A stretch of DNA of 64,000 bases from Rhizobium sp. WYCCWR10014 (GCF_001657485.1 NZ_LXFU01000029.1:372001-436000), one strand, 5' to 3'. Shown: positions 48,746 through 58,410, numbered from the stretch's first letter. Notes: generated by a model not told the origin, from the letters alone. Numbers and translations: made by a program.

Positions 48746-49618
48746 TCAGCGGCCGAAGAACAGCGCTTCGGCATTTCGAACAAAAATCTTTTCAGCAATC
48801 GCGGGGTTGTCGATGGCGGCCTGCATGATTTCGATCAGCTCGGCATCATCGGGCATGCCGTCCCACAATTCGGTGTGCGGCCAATCGCTGCCCCAGAGCA
48901 GCCTTTCCGCATGGCTGGTGGCAAGGGCGCGGCCGACCTCGGCAAAACCGTCGTAATTCACATCCTTCGTCAGACGATAGGGCGCGGTTACTTTGACATA
49001 GGTATCAGCCGCGTCCATCAGCCTTTTCAGCGCATCGACATGCCGTGATCTCGTCTCTCTGGCAAGCGGAATGAAGCCGAGATGATCGATGACGATGGGC
49101 AGGCGGATGCCGGACAGTGTTGCCGCAATATCGGGAAGCTGTTCGGGATTGATCTGCAGTTGCAGCGACCAGCCGAAAGGAGCAATGCTCTCCGCCAGTG
49201 TCCTGGCGGCGGCGAGCGGGAGGCCGCCCTTGTTGCGCGTATTGATCCGCACGCCGCGCACTCCGAGCCGGTCGAGCCGCTCTATCTCGGTTTCTGCGGT
49301 TTCGGGATCGATGACGACGATGCCGCGCAGACGATCTGGATAGGCGGCCAGCGCCTCAAGCAGCACCCTGTTGTCGAGGCCATAGACGCTTGGCTGCACC
49401 AATACGCCCCTGGCGATGCCAAGGCTGCCGGAGAATTCGATCCAGTCGGATATCGTCGCGATGTCAGGCGTGTAGCTGCGTGGGGTGTTGAGCGGAGCGT
49501 CGGCGCGAAAGACGTGGAAATGCGTATCGACCGTGCCTTGCGGCAGTGCCGCCCGCGGCAGCCGCGTCAGTGGCCGGCGGGGCAGGCAAAGCGGTGCCTC
49601 CATATCAGCGGCGCTCAT
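48746..49618 (-). CDS. Amidohydrolase 2 family protein, lactonase-like
   Basis: 290 residues. VDTHFHVFRADAPLNTP, VIDHLGFIPL and LLWGSDWPHTELWDGMPDD are typical of the PDC-lactonase/galactarolactone isomerase group of TIM-barrel hydrolases. In this operon it may open or isomerise a sugar lactone before dehydration (inference). The start at 49618 overlaps the dehydratase stop (ATGA). Confidence 0.82.
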   Translation of the reverse strand: MSAADMEAPLCLPRRPLTRLPRAALPQGTVDTHFHVFRADAPLNTPRSYTPDIATISDWIEFSGSLGIARGVLVQPSVYGLDNRVLLEALAAYPDRLRGIVVIDPETAETEIERLDRLGVRGVRINTRNKGGLPLAAARTLAESIAPFGWSLQLQINPEQLPDIAATLSGIRLPIVIDHLGFIPLARETRSRHVDALKRLMDAADTYVKVTAPYRLTKDVNYDGFAEVGRALATSHAERLLWGSDWPHTELWDGMPDDAELIEIMQAAIDNPAIAEKIFVRNAEALFFGR

Positions 49619-51327
49619 CGCGCATCGAGCTCCTCGCTTTGCAGGAAGTCGAAGTCGGCGCCTTCGTCAGCCTGGAGCACGCGCTCCTGATAGAGCTTCC
49701 CATAGCCGCGCGACGGGGCCGGGGAGGGCCGGTTGACGACTTCAAGCATGCGGCGATCGAATTCCGCCTGGTCGATATCGAGATCGATACGCCGGCCCTC
49801 GACGTCGAGGCGAATGCGATCGCCGGTGCGGACGATCGCCAGCGGGCCGCCATCGGCGGCTTCAGGCGCGATATGCAGGATGATCGTGCCGAAGGCCGTG
49901 CCGCTCATGCGGGCATCGGAAATCCGCACCATGTCCTTCACGCCCTGCCGCGCGAGCTTGCGGGGGATGGGTAGATAGCCGGCTTCCGGCATGCCGGGCG
50001 CACCTTTTGGTCCGGCATTGCGCAGAACCAGAACGTCATCGGCATGGACGTCGAGATCGTCGCTGTCGATGCGCAGCGTCATATCCTCGACCGAATCGAA
50101 GACCACGGCGCGTCCGATATGCTGGAGCAGATCCTTGGAAGCTGCGGATTGTTTGATGACGGCGCCGCGCGGCGCAAGATTGCCGTGCAGGACGGCGATC
50201 GTTCCGATCGGCTTCAACGGTTTCTCGATGGTGCGGATGATGGTCTGGCCCGGTTCGTCGACGACAGCGTCGATGATTTCGCTGATCGTTCTGCCGTAGA
50301 CAGTCGGAGCGCTGCCGTCGATTTCATGGCGCACCGCCTTCAGCAGAGCCGGGACGCCGCCCGCCTCGTGGAACTGCTCCATGTAATGCTGACCGGAGGG
50401 CTGCAGGTCGACGAGCAGGGGAATGCTTCGGCCCAGCCGGTCGAGTTCGGCCATGTCGAGGCGCAGGCCGAGGCGACCGGTGATTGCGGCAAGATGGACG
50501 ACGGCATTGGTCGAGCCGCCCATCGCCTGCAGCGCGACGAGACCGTTGCGGATTGCCTGCGGCGTCAGGATATCGCGCACGGTCGGGGCAGCCTCGTCCA
50601 TGGCGAGACGTGCGGCGACACGGCCTGTCTCCTCAGCAAGGCGGACGCGTTCGGATTCGACGGCGGGCGCCGAACCGGCGCGGGGGAGGCAGAGACCCAT
50701 GACTTCGGTCAGGTTCGCCATGGTGCTCGCCGTGCCCATCACCGTGCAGGTGCCGATCGAGCTGGCCAGCTTGTTGTTGACCTCGGCGATCTCGGCCTCG
50801 TCGATCTCTCCGGCGCGGAAGCGTCCCCAGAAGCGGCGGCAATCCGTACAGGCGCCAAGCCGTTCGCCCTTGTGGTGGCCGACGGCCATGGGGCCGGTCG
50901 GCAGGAAGATCGCCGGTATCTCGCTGCTGGCGGCCGCCATGATCTGGGCCGGCAGGGTCTTGTCGCAGCCGCCGATCAGGACGACGGCATCCATCGGCTG
51001 GGCGCGGATCATCTCTTCCGTTTCCATCGCCATCAAGTTGCGCAGATACATCGAGGTTGGCGAGGCAAAGCTCTCGTGGATCGAGATCGTCGGAAACACC
51101 ATGGGCATCGCACCCGCCAGCATCACGCCGCGCTTGGTTGCCTCGATGAGTTGCGGCACATTGCCGTGACAGGGATTGAAATCACTGTAGGTATTGGCGA
51201 TGCCGACGATCGGACGGTCGAGCGCATCGTCCGAATAACCCATGGCCTTGATGAAGGCTTTGCGCAGGAAAAGGGAGAATCCCTGATCGCCATAACTCGT
51301 CAGCTTGCGGCGAAGACCGTTCGACAA
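49615..51327 (-). CDS. IlvD/Edd-family sugar-acid dehydratase (arabonate/xylonate type)
   Basis: 570 residues. It removes water from an aldonic acid to give a 2-keto-3-deoxy acid, with an Fe-S cluster and Mg. The three cluster cysteines are in DFNPCHGN, IGGCDKT and SIGTCTVMGTASTMA. The length and N-terminus fit pentonate dehydratases such as the L-arabonate dehydratase described from R. leguminosarum. The best start is the TTG at 51327: GGAGG lies 8 nt upstream. A TTG at 51348 is in frame but has no ribosome site and no in-frame ATG exists upstream. Confidence 0.88.
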   Translation of the reverse strand: MSNGLRRKLTSYGDQGFSLFLRKAFIKAMGYSDDALDRPIVGIANTYSDFNPCHGNVPQLIEATKRGVMLAGAMPMVFPTISIHESFASPTSMYLRNLMAMETEEMIRAQPMDAVVLIGGCDKTLPAQIMAAASSEIPAIFLPTGPMAVGHHKGERLGACTDCRRFWGRFRAGEIDEAEIAEVNNKLASSIGTCTVMGTASTMANLTEVMGLCLPRAGSAPAVESERVRLAEETGRVAARLAMDEAAPTVRDILTPQAIRNGLVALQAMGGSTNAVVHLAAITGRLGLRLDMAELDRLGRSIPLLVDLQPSGQHYMEQFHEAGGVPALLKAVRHEIDGSAPTVYGRTISEIIDAVVDEPGQTIIRTIEKPLKPIGTIAVLHGNLAPRGAVIKQSAASKDLLQHIGRAVVFDSVEDMTLRIDSDDLDVHADDVLVLRNAGPKGAPGMPEAGYLPIPRKLARQGVKDMVRISDARMSGTAFGTIILHIAPEAADGGPLAIVRTGDRIRLDVEGRRIDLDIDQAEFDRRMLEVVNRPSPAPSRGYGKLYQERVLQADEGADFDFLQSEELDAR

Positions 51328-51548
51328 AACCTGTTCCTCCCTCGCCAAATTGATCCATGGCCGTGGTGTCAGCGTAGAGGGATACGGAGGATTGTCAATA
51401 AATAAGATGACGCCACTGTATCGTATTTTTGGATTTCTTCGTCGATCACCATAAAATACAATGGTAATCGCCGAAATTCGCGCTTTCGTTCGGCAATCAG
51501 GAGATTGGCTTTTGCGAAGAAGCAGGATAGATTATTGATAAAATGGGA

Positions 51549-51558
51549 TTGTATACAG
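51549..51558. promoter_or_regulatory. Candidate GntR operator TTGTATACAG
   Basis: The perfect palindrome TGTATACA (51550-51557) sits 14 nt upstream of the Gfo/Idh start, in the divergent promoter region with the dehydratase gene. FCD-type GntR regulators often bind TTGTATACAA-like sites, and such a regulator is encoded nearby (52724). A poorer look-alike, CTGTATCGTAT, occurs at about 51416. Confidence 0.4.
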
Positions 51559-51571
51559 AGGAAGCACGGTG

Positions 51572-52594
51572 ATGGGGGCGGAACGACGGCGTATCGGCAT
51601 TATCGGTGCCGGCTGGGTCAGTGCCTACCATCTGCCTGCATGGATGCGGCAATCGGAAAGAGCTGAGGTCGTGGCGATTGCCGACCCGTCGCCGAGCGCG
51701 GTCGAAGCCCGGCTTGCCGCCTTTGATATCGCGCGCAGCTATACAAGCGCGCAGGCGATGCTGGACGCCGGGCAGATCGATGCCGTGGATATCTGCGCGC
51801 CGCGGGAGTCCCATGTCGAACTGGTCCGGCTGGCGGCGGCAAAGGGCCTCGACATCATCTGCCAGAAGCCGCTCGCACCCTCCTACGGCGAGGCGGTCGA
51901 CCTGCTGGCAAGCCTTTCCGGCAGGGGCAGGCTGATGATCCACGAGAACTGGCGGTTCCGCGCTTATTATCGGCGGCTGAAGGCGTGGCTCGACGAAGGG
52001 CTTGCCGGCGAGATCCGCCAGGTACAGTTCGAATTCCTGTCCAGCGGCATGATAGCGGATGCTGAGGGAAGAAGGCCGGCGCTGATACGCCAGCCCTTCT
52101 TCCGGACGCAGGAGCGATTGCTGGTCATGGAAGTGATGATCCATCATCTCGATACGCTGAGATATCTTCTGGGTGAGTTGGAGGTGGTCAGTGCACGGCT
52201 TGAGAGGAGCAATCGCGATATCGTCGCGGAGGATGTCGCCAGCGTCGTCCTGCTCCGGCTTAGCGACGGTGTTCTCGTCACCATCAATGCCAATCTCGCC
52301 GTGCATGGCGCGCCGCCGGCGCCGCGCGATCACCTACGCATCTTCGGGGCGTGCGGCACGCTTGAACTTAACGGCAATCTGCTCACGGCTGAGGGTGCGC
52401 AGCAGCGCCAGGAAAGCTTCGATCCTGACGAGGCCTACCAGGGCGCCTATGACGCGACCATCGCGCATTTCCTCGACGCCCTCGATGGAAAGGTCGCGAT
52501 GGAGACGTCGCCGGACGACAACATCAAAACGCTTGCTCTTGTCGAGGATATCTATCGTCTGAGCCAGTTCGACCCGGAACGCAATCCACTGTAA
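51572..52594 (+). CDS. Gfo/Idh/MocA-family oxidoreductase
   Basis: 340 residues. Rossmann motif IGIIGAGWVSAYHLPAW, the second-strand region VDICAPRESHVELV and the catalytic-lysine motif CQKPLAPSYGEAV (normal EKP) mark the family, which oxidises sugars or inositols. WRFRAYYRRLKAWLDEGLAG is also typical. ATG at 51572 follows a GTG and an AGAGGAAG site. It is divergent from the dehydratase operon. Confidence 0.85.
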   Translation: MGAERRRIGIIGAGWVSAYHLPAWMRQSERAEVVAIADPSPSAVEARLAAFDIARSYTSAQAMLDAGQIDAVDICAPRESHVELVRLAAAKGLDIICQKPLAPSYGEAVDLLASLSGRGRLMIHENWRFRAYYRRLKAWLDEGLAGEIRQVQFEFLSSGMIADAEGRRPALIRQPFFRTQERLLVMEVMIHHLDTLRYLLGELEVVSARLERSNRDIVAEDVASVVLLRLSDGVLVTINANLAVHGAPPAPRDHLRIFGACGTLELNGNLLTAEGAQQRQESFDPDEAYQGAYDATIAHFLDALDGKVAMETSPDDNIKTLALVEDIYRLSQFDPERNPL

Positions 52595-52607
52595 CATGGC
52601 CCGCTGT

Positions 52608-52706
52608 TAGAGCGCCGCGCCTCCAGGACGCGCTAAGGACGCTCTATCAGATTAAATTGGCGCATAATCCTTTTCCGAATATCGACTTCGATTTTCGGGG
52701 TTATGC
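52608..52706. repeat. RIME-type mosaic element, second kind
   Basis: Two hairpins: TAGAGCG / CGCTCTA (52608-52646) with an inner GCGC repeat, then GCATAATCC / GGTTATGC-like arms (52662-52706) enclosing CCGAATATCGACTTCGATTTTCGG. I remember near-identical palindromes in rhizobial intergenic regions. It lies just upstream of the GntR gene. Confidence 0.7.
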
Positions 52707-52723
52707 TTCAGAGGAGATGACAT

Positions 52724-53407
52724 TTGCAGACGCTCAACGAAAGCCGCGAAGACGGCATCGAGCATGATGATCTAAGCATTGCCCGCGCGCTGGAGGAGGA
52801 CATCATTTTCGGGCGGCTTGCGCCCGGAACCCGCCTGACCGAAGACACGCTCCTTGCCCGCTTTCATGTCACGCGCCATTTCGCCCGCCAGGCGATCGTG
52901 CAGCTCGAGACGATGGGCATTGTGGTTCGGGAGCGCAACAAGGGGGCGACGGTCCGTTCGCTGACGGCTCGCCAGGTCCAGGAAATCTACGACGTTCGGG
53001 AACTGTTGCAACGGCAGGCGGCGCTGTGGATAAAGCTGCCGGCGCCCGAGGCATTGATCGAGGAACTGCTGGCGCTGCACGAGGAGCATGGCCGCCACAT
53101 CGAATCCGGCTATCTCAGGGGGGTGCACGAGGCCAATGACAAATTCCACCTGACGCTCTTCGGCGCCTGTGGCAATGCGCATCTCGTGCAATCGATCGAG
53201 CTCTATATGCGGCTCAGCCTGCCGGTGCGCGCCAATTCGATGTCGAGCAAGGAGTCGCTGCGCATCTCGCACGAGCACCATCGGCTGATGATCGAGATGC
53301 TGCGCGGTGGGGATAACTGGGTTCTCGCCCAGCTCTGCGTCGACCATCTGCAGCCGAGCAAGAAACGCTATCTCGCCTATGTCGGCGAGAATGACCGGGT
53401 CGCTTGA
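52724..53407 (+). CDS. GntR family regulator, FCD type
   Basis: 227 residues. An N-terminal winged HTH (LTEDTLLARFHVTRHFARQA) is followed by an all-helical FCD effector domain with metal-binding-type histidines (EHHRLMIEMLRGG). The start is TTG: an in-frame TGA lies just upstream, no ATG fits, and AGGAG is 7-8 nt away. It probably controls the flanking sugar-acid genes. A bidirectional terminator follows. Confidence 0.85.
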   Translation: MQTLNESREDGIEHDDLSIARALEEDIIFGRLAPGTRLTEDTLLARFHVTRHFARQAIVQLETMGIVVRERNKGATVRSLTARQVQEIYDVRELLQRQAALWIKLPAPEALIEELLALHEEHGRHIESGYLRGVHEANDKFHLTLFGACGNAHLVQSIELYMRLSLPVRANSMSSKESLRISHEHHRLMIEMLRGGDNWVLAQLCVDHLQPSKKRYLAYVGENDRVA

Positions 53408-53439
53408 AAGGGAGCGCAAAATTTCGATTGCGCTCCCTT
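53408..53439. terminator. Bidirectional terminator between GntR and glycosidase genes
   Basis: A perfect 12-bp inverted repeat AAGGGAGCGCAA / TTGCGCTCCCTT with an 8-nt loop sits between the two convergent genes, 12 nt from the glycosidase stop. There is no long T-run, but the A-rich/T-rich arm ends fit a terminator for both directions. Confidence 0.75.
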
Positions 53440-53450
53440 CGCCTACCGGC

Positions 53451-55079
53451 TCACCAATCGAGGCGCAGGAGAGACACGCCCTGACGCGGTAGGGAGACTT
53501 TGAGCCCGATCTTGCCGTCATCGACCTTGACCGGTGCCTGGCCGTCGATCTCGGCGAGTTTTCCCGAGGCTTCCAGTCTGGCATAGTCTTCGCCGGCTGG
53601 ATTCTGCGGCTTGCCCATCGCTTTCCAGACGCCGAAGGCGTTGGAACGCTGCTCGTCCATCCTGAAATGCCTGAGCGAGGCGGACTTGTCGCCCCAGCCG
53701 TCGAGATTGACCGTGATATCGGCGGACGGCCCGGCTTCATCATCGTCGTGGTAGTGCCAGACGAGAATGGAAACGCCCTTGTCGTCGCGGGTTGCCACGA
53801 CGTTGACATCGGGCTTGCCGCGAACGCCATGGCTCATGATATCTTCGATGTCGCGGCGATAATCGCTTTCCGATTCCAGCCATTCGCCGCCGAGTTTGCC
53901 GAGCATGCGGAAGCCGTTGAGAACAGCCTTGTCGACGCCGTTGGTGGCAAGATCGCGGAAGCCGTCGAAATAGGGCTGGTCGTCGAACAGGAAGGCCCAG
54001 GTGACCGCGCCTTCGATGTGGATGTTGGCGCGTCTTGCAAGCTCATAGGTGCGGATCATGCTCTCGACGACATAGACGCCGTAGAGCGGGCCGTTGCGAT
54101 AGCCGTTCTGGGGATGAACACGAGCAGAGCAGGCTGCACAGCCTTCCGGATCGGATTCGCCAATCACCACGGGCAGGTGCCGGAGCTCCGGAAACTCATT
54201 GATGATGGCAAGGTTCGTCTCGATGTCGCGGAGCTGCTTGTGCAGGCCCATCCGGACGTGACCCTCGTAGATCACCGGATTGCCCTTGGCGTGGAAGGCG
54301 AGGAAATCGATCGGCGACTTGTTCTCGACGACATGCTTTAGGAAGGCGCGCAGGAATGTCTGGGCTTTTTCGTTGGCAAAGGCGCCGCAGGTGTGCGGGC
54401 CGCCAACGCGGGCGTTCGGAAGCGCGCGTTTCAAGGCCTTGGCGCTGACGTCATACATTTCGCAAAATTGTGGGATGGTGCCGGTCCAGTAGTGGCCGTC
54501 CGGTTCGTTCCACACTTCCCACGGCCAGCTTGAAACGACGTCCTCGCCATATCTTTCGGCAAGGTGGCGCGCCCATGCTTCGATCAGGTCGCCCCATTTC
54601 TTCAGGTCCGTCGGCGGGGCCGTCCAGCCGGTGGTGATCGTTGCGTATTTGTCGGCCGGCTCCCATTGATGGCGATAAGGACCGTCGAAATCGGAGAGCG
54701 CTTCGGGCGTGAAGCCGATTTGAATCAGCGGAATGTTGCCAGCTTCGACATAGGTGTCGAAGATCTTGTCGATGATTGTCCAGTCGTAGACCGGATTGCC
54801 GTTCGCATCCTCGGTATAGGCATTGGTCGAACCCCATTTGAGGGCAGGCAGGCCATCGCCGCTGGTCAGAAGATTGTGCGCGCGGATGCGGGGCGGCTCA
54901 GGGCTGAGCTCTGTCAGTTCCTTGAGCAGCTTTCTGCCGTGGGGGGAGTAGGTGTAGTTCGGCTCGTCGTATCCGAACCAGTTCCACAAAGGTTCGTATT
55001 TGCCGGTTGGCCGGTTGGCGTGAACGGAGATTGTCACGTCATAGGGGCTGCTCATCCTGGTGTCCTCTTGAACGGTCAT
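53451..55079 (-). CDS. Glycoside hydrolase, GH39-like (beta-xylosidase type)
   Basis: 542 residues, no signal peptide, so cytoplasmic. The (beta/alpha)8 domain shows the acid/base in SWPWEVWNEPDGHYW and a likely nucleophile in HLPVVIGESDPEG; IDFLAFHAKG and VTWAFLFDDQPYFDGF are in keeping with GH39. A C-terminal beta-sandwich follows (VSILVWHYHDDDE). It should cleave imported oligosaccharides, perhaps xylo-oligomers (inference). Start at 55079: a GGAGG site lies 10 nt upstream; 55055 is an alternative. Confidence 0.82.
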   Translation of the reverse strand: MTVQEDTRMSSPYDVTISVHANRPTGKYEPLWNWFGYDEPNYTYSPHGRKLLKELTELSPEPPRIRAHNLLTSGDGLPALKWGSTNAYTEDANGNPVYDWTIIDKIFDTYVEAGNIPLIQIGFTPEALSDFDGPYRHQWEPADKYATITTGWTAPPTDLKKWGDLIEAWARHLAERYGEDVVSSWPWEVWNEPDGHYWTGTIPQFCEMYDVSAKALKRALPNARVGGPHTCGAFANEKAQTFLRAFLKHVVENKSPIDFLAFHAKGNPVIYEGHVRMGLHKQLRDIETNLAIINEFPELRHLPVVIGESDPEGCAACSARVHPQNGYRNGPLYGVYVVESMIRTYELARRANIHIEGAVTWAFLFDDQPYFDGFRDLATNGVDKAVLNGFRMLGKLGGEWLESESDYRRDIEDIMSHGVRGKPDVNVVATRDDKGVSILVWHYHDDDEAGPSADITVNLDGWGDKSASLRHFRMDEQRSNAFGVWKAMGKPQNPAGEDYARLEASGKLAEIDGQAPVKVDDGKIGLKVSLPRQGVSLLRLDW

Positions 55080-55430
55080 GCCAAAGCTTCCTCCCGAAAG
55101 CAGCTGACCTCTCTGGTGATGAAGTACGGCCACTTGGGAGGGCGCCGCGCTCGCCGCAAAAGCTAAGCCAAACGCTCACTTTGTCAATAATATAAAAAAG
55201 CACATCGCTACCCTGCGTCAAAAATGCCTGAAAATGCGCTATTTTCTATAGGCTGCAAAATTATCAGTTGCCGTTTCTCAAAAAATTGTCGATAACTATG
55301 GCGTGAGTTCGCCCGCCGCCGAGGAGTGCATGTGTCCCTGCGGCACGTGCAGGCAGGGGTTCGCTGGACGCTATCGTCAATTGATTACGGGAAGCGCTCG
55401 CCGTGGCGAGTTGAGGAGGAGGAACATCCG
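55080..55430. promoter_or_regulatory. Divergent regulatory region between the glycosidase and importer operons
   Basis: 351 nt. The AT-rich part at about 55180-55300 probably holds the promoters of both operons. A short in-frame extension of the binding-protein gene begins at 55326 but does not look coding. I did not find a TGTATACA site here. No other gene is seen. Confidence 0.45.
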
Positions 55431-57332
55431 ATGAAGTTCCGTAAATATGCAGCCATTGCCTTATTGTCGCTCATGGCCCTTCCGGCAATTGCGCAGGATT
55501 TCATTGCCGGCATACCGCGCAACGAAACGCTGATCATCCAGGGCACGCCGCAGCAGAATGCCGACTGGTTCAACGTCTGGGCTCCGGGCGGCGGGGCGGC
55601 GGCAAATCTCAACGGCCTGCAGCAGCTGACCACCGATACGCTGTGGTTCATCAATCCCGAGGGCGGCAAGGATGCCTGGCAGAATGCGCTGGCCAGCGAA
55701 CCGCCGAGCTACAACGCCGATTTCACAGAGATGACGGTGAAACTGCGCAAGGGCATCTTCTGGAGCGACGGCGTCGAATTCACCAGCGACGACGTGGTCT
55801 ATACCGTGCAGACGCAGATCGATCATCCGGGCATGGCCTGGAGCGCGCCATTCACCGTCAATGTCGCGAGCATGGAAAATCCGGATCCGCAGACGGTCGT
55901 CTTCCATCTGAAGAAACCGAACTCGCGCTTCCACACGCTGTTCACCGTGCGCTGGAATGCCGCCTGGATCATGCCGAAGCACGTTTTCGAGAAGGCCGCG
56001 GATCCGCTGTCCTTCAACAACAACCCGCCGGTTTCGCTCGGGCCCTACCAGCTGCAGAGCTACGACAAGGGCGGCAACTGGACGATCTGGAAGCTGCGCG
56101 ACGACTGGCAGCGCACGTCGATCGGCCTGGCTGCGGCACAGCCGCCTGAGGTCAAATACGTCGTCTATCGTGCGGCCGGCAATCCGGAAGCTCGCGTCAT
56201 CGAACAGCGCAACCACAATCTCGACGTCATCAACGACATGGCCCCCGAGGGCATGTTCTCGATCATGCGCGACAGCAAGAGCACGGCCTCCTGGCTAAAG
56301 GGCTTTCCTTTCGCACATCCGGACCCGACGCTGCCTTCCGTTCTCTTCAATACGAAGAAGGCGCCCTTCGACAACAAGGACGTTCGCTGGGCGCTCGCAC
56401 TGCTGATCGATATCCGCGAAGTGGCGCTCGGCTCCTACCGCGGTGCGGCCAATATCGCAGCCCTTGCCACGCCGCCGACGGGTTCCGCCCCGGATGATTA
56501 TTACGCACCGATGCAGGACTGGCTGACGAATTTCGAGCTCGACACTGGATCCCGCAAGATCAAGCCCTACGATCCAAACATCTCGGCGCAGATCGCCAAT
56601 ATGGTGCGCGGTCAATGGGCCGATCAGATCCCGACCGATCCGGCCAAACTACAGCGCACATTCGGCTTCGGCTGGTGGAAGAAGGACGTTGAGGCTGCGA
56701 CCGAGCTGCTGCAGAAGGCAGGCTTCAAGAAGAGCGGCCGCCAGTGGATGAAGCCTGACGGCACGCCCTTTGCGATCCGCCTGCAGGTAGAAGGCGATGC
56801 CATCCCGACGCTTGCTCGCGCCGGCACGGTGATTGCCCAGCAATGGACGCAAGCCGGCATCGCAACCAAGGTCGATGTCGCCGGACCGACCAATGGCCAA
56901 CGCCTCAGCACCGGCGACTTCGAGGCAGCGATCTACTGGAGCATCGAGACCTGGGGCGGTCATCCCGACCTCTCCTTCTTCCTCGACAGCTATCATTCCG
57001 AGTTCATCAAGCCGGTCGGGCAGATCCAGCCGCCGCGCAATCTGCAGCGCTGGCAGGATCCGCGTCTCGACCAGATCATCGAGCGCAATCGGTCGATCGC
57101 CTTCGATTCGCCCGATGTCGCCAAGCTCGGCCAGGACTTCCTGAAGCTTGCGGTCGAGGAAATGCCGATGATCCCGCTGATGGCCTACAACAAGTTCGCA
57201 CCGCTCGATACCACCTACTGGACCAACTATCCGAGCGCTGACAATCCCTATTCGGCCTCGGCTCCGAACTGGTCGAACATTCGCTACATGGTGGTCGGGC
57301 TGAAGGCCAATCCGGATGCGCCGAAGCCTTGA
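55431..57332 (+). CDS. ABC importer substrate-binding protein, family 5 (oligosaccharide type)
   Basis: 633 residues, longer than usual peptide-binding proteins and in the range of oligosaccharide-binding members. The signal peptide is KYAAIALLSLMALPAIAQ. LRKGIFWSDGVEFTSDDVVY and LKKPNSRFHTLFTVRWNAAW are family-5 landmarks. A GAGGAGGAGGAAC site precedes the ATG at 55431. It is divergent from a cytoplasmic glycosidase and followed by its own permeases and ATPases, which suggests a plant oligosaccharide as ligand. Confidence 0.9.
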   Translation: MKFRKYAAIALLSLMALPAIAQDFIAGIPRNETLIIQGTPQQNADWFNVWAPGGGAAANLNGLQQLTTDTLWFINPEGGKDAWQNALASEPPSYNADFTEMTVKLRKGIFWSDGVEFTSDDVVYTVQTQIDHPGMAWSAPFTVNVASMENPDPQTVVFHLKKPNSRFHTLFTVRWNAAWIMPKHVFEKAADPLSFNNNPPVSLGPYQLQSYDKGGNWTIWKLRDDWQRTSIGLAAAQPPEVKYVVYRAAGNPEARVIEQRNHNLDVINDMAPEGMFSIMRDSKSTASWLKGFPFAHPDPTLPSVLFNTKKAPFDNKDVRWALALLIDIREVALGSYRGAANIAALATPPTGSAPDDYYAPMQDWLTNFELDTGSRKIKPYDPNISAQIANMVRGQWADQIPTDPAKLQRTFGFGWWKKDVEAATELLQKAGFKKSGRQWMKPDGTPFAIRLQVEGDAIPTLARAGTVIAQQWTQAGIATKVDVAGPTNGQRLSTGDFEAAIYWSIETWGGHPDLSFFLDSYHSEFIKPVGQIQPPRNLQRWQDPRLDQIIERNRSIAFDSPDVAKLGQDFLKLAVEEMPMIPLMAYNKFAPLDTTYWTNYPSADNPYSASAPNWSNIRYMVVGLKANPDAPKP

Positions 57333-57347
57333 TCGAGGCACAACAAA

Positions 57348-57374
57348 GGAAACAGCCGGCCGCCGGCTGTTTCC
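57348..57374. repeat. Stem-loop between binding-protein and permease genes
   Basis: A perfect 12-bp inverted repeat GGAAACAGCCGG / CCGGCTGTTTCC with a 3-nt loop lies 15 nt after the binding-protein stop. It is GC-rich and could terminate part of the transcripts or protect the upstream mRNA. Confidence 0.65.
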
Positions 57375-57399
57375 GTTCTGCTATTGAAGGGTCGATGTC

Positions 57400-58404
57400 A
57401 TGAACGGCTTTCTGATCTATGCGGCAAAACGCTTTCTGCAATTTCTCTTCGTGGTCTTCACCGGCATCACGCTGGCCTTCCTGATCGCGCATTTTTCGCC
57501 GGTCGATCCGATCGAGCAGACCGTGTCGCTGTTGACGAGCTTCGGCTCCACTGATCCGCAGGCCGTCGAAATCCTCCGCGAATCGCTGCGCGAGCTCTAC
57601 GGCACCGGCGGCCCGCTGCTGGAGCAGTATTTCACCTTCTGGGGCCGTGTCCTGACCGGCGATTTCGGCCCGTCGCTTTCCTCTTTCCCGACCCCGGTGA
57701 TGACCGTTATCGGCCGTGCACTGCCCTGGACCGTCGGGCTTCTGACGCTCGCAACGATCATTTCCTGGATCATTGGCAATTTTCTCGGCGCGCTTGCCGG
57801 CTATTTCCGCAGCAGCAAGCTGCTGAAGGTCGCCGGCATCGTCATCATGGCGCTGCAGCCGATCCCGACCTACATCATCGGTCTCAGCCTGGTGATCCTT
57901 TTCGGTTTCATCTGGCCGATCCTGCCGATCAGCGACGGTGCGCAGGTCAATCTCGCGCCGGCCTTCAACTGGGCCTTCATCAGCTCGGTGATCGAACACG
58001 GCATCCTGCCGGCCCTGACCCTCGTGCTCGTCGGCATCGGCGGCTGGTTCATCTCGATGCGCTCGCTGGTTTCGAACATCGTGACCGACGACCACGTCGT
58101 CTATGCCGAACTTGGCGGCGTGCGCTCGCGCAGCATCTTTTCGCAATATGTGGCGCGCAACGCCATGCTGCCGCAGGTCACCGGCCTGGCACTCAGTCTC
58201 GGCAACGTCTTCGGCGGCGCCGTCATCGTCGAGTTCGTCTTCAATTATCCCGGGATCGGCAAGCTTCTGATCTCCGGCATCTATTCCGGCGATTACAGCC
58301 TCGTGCTCGGCGTCACCACCATCGCCATCATCGCGGTTGCCGCTGCGGTCTTCGTGATCGACATCATCTATCCGCTGATCGATCCACGCGTGAAACTGGG
58401 GTAA
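57400..58404 (+). CDS. ABC importer permease (DppB type)
   Basis: 334 residues with six membrane helices. The N-terminus FLIYAAKRFLQFLFVVFTGI and the C-terminus IYPLIDPRVKLG are typical; the EAA-like loop is VVYAELGGVRSRSIFSQYVA. It is separated from the DppC gene by 3-6 nt. Confidence 0.92.
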   Translation: MNGFLIYAAKRFLQFLFVVFTGITLAFLIAHFSPVDPIEQTVSLLTSFGSTDPQAVEILRESLRELYGTGGPLLEQYFTFWGRVLTGDFGPSLSSFPTPVMTVIGRALPWTVGLLTLATIISWIIGNFLGALAGYFRSSKLLKVAGIVIMALQPIPTYIIGLSLVILFGFIWPILPISDGAQVNLAPAFNWAFISSVIEHGILPALTLVLVGIGGWFISMRSLVSNIVTDDHVVYAELGGVRSRSIFSQYVARNAMLPQVTGLALSLGNVFGGAVIVEFVFNYPGIGKLLISGIYSGDYSLVLGVTTIAIIAVAAAVFVIDIIYPLIDPRVKLG

Positions 58405-58410
58405 TCCGTG

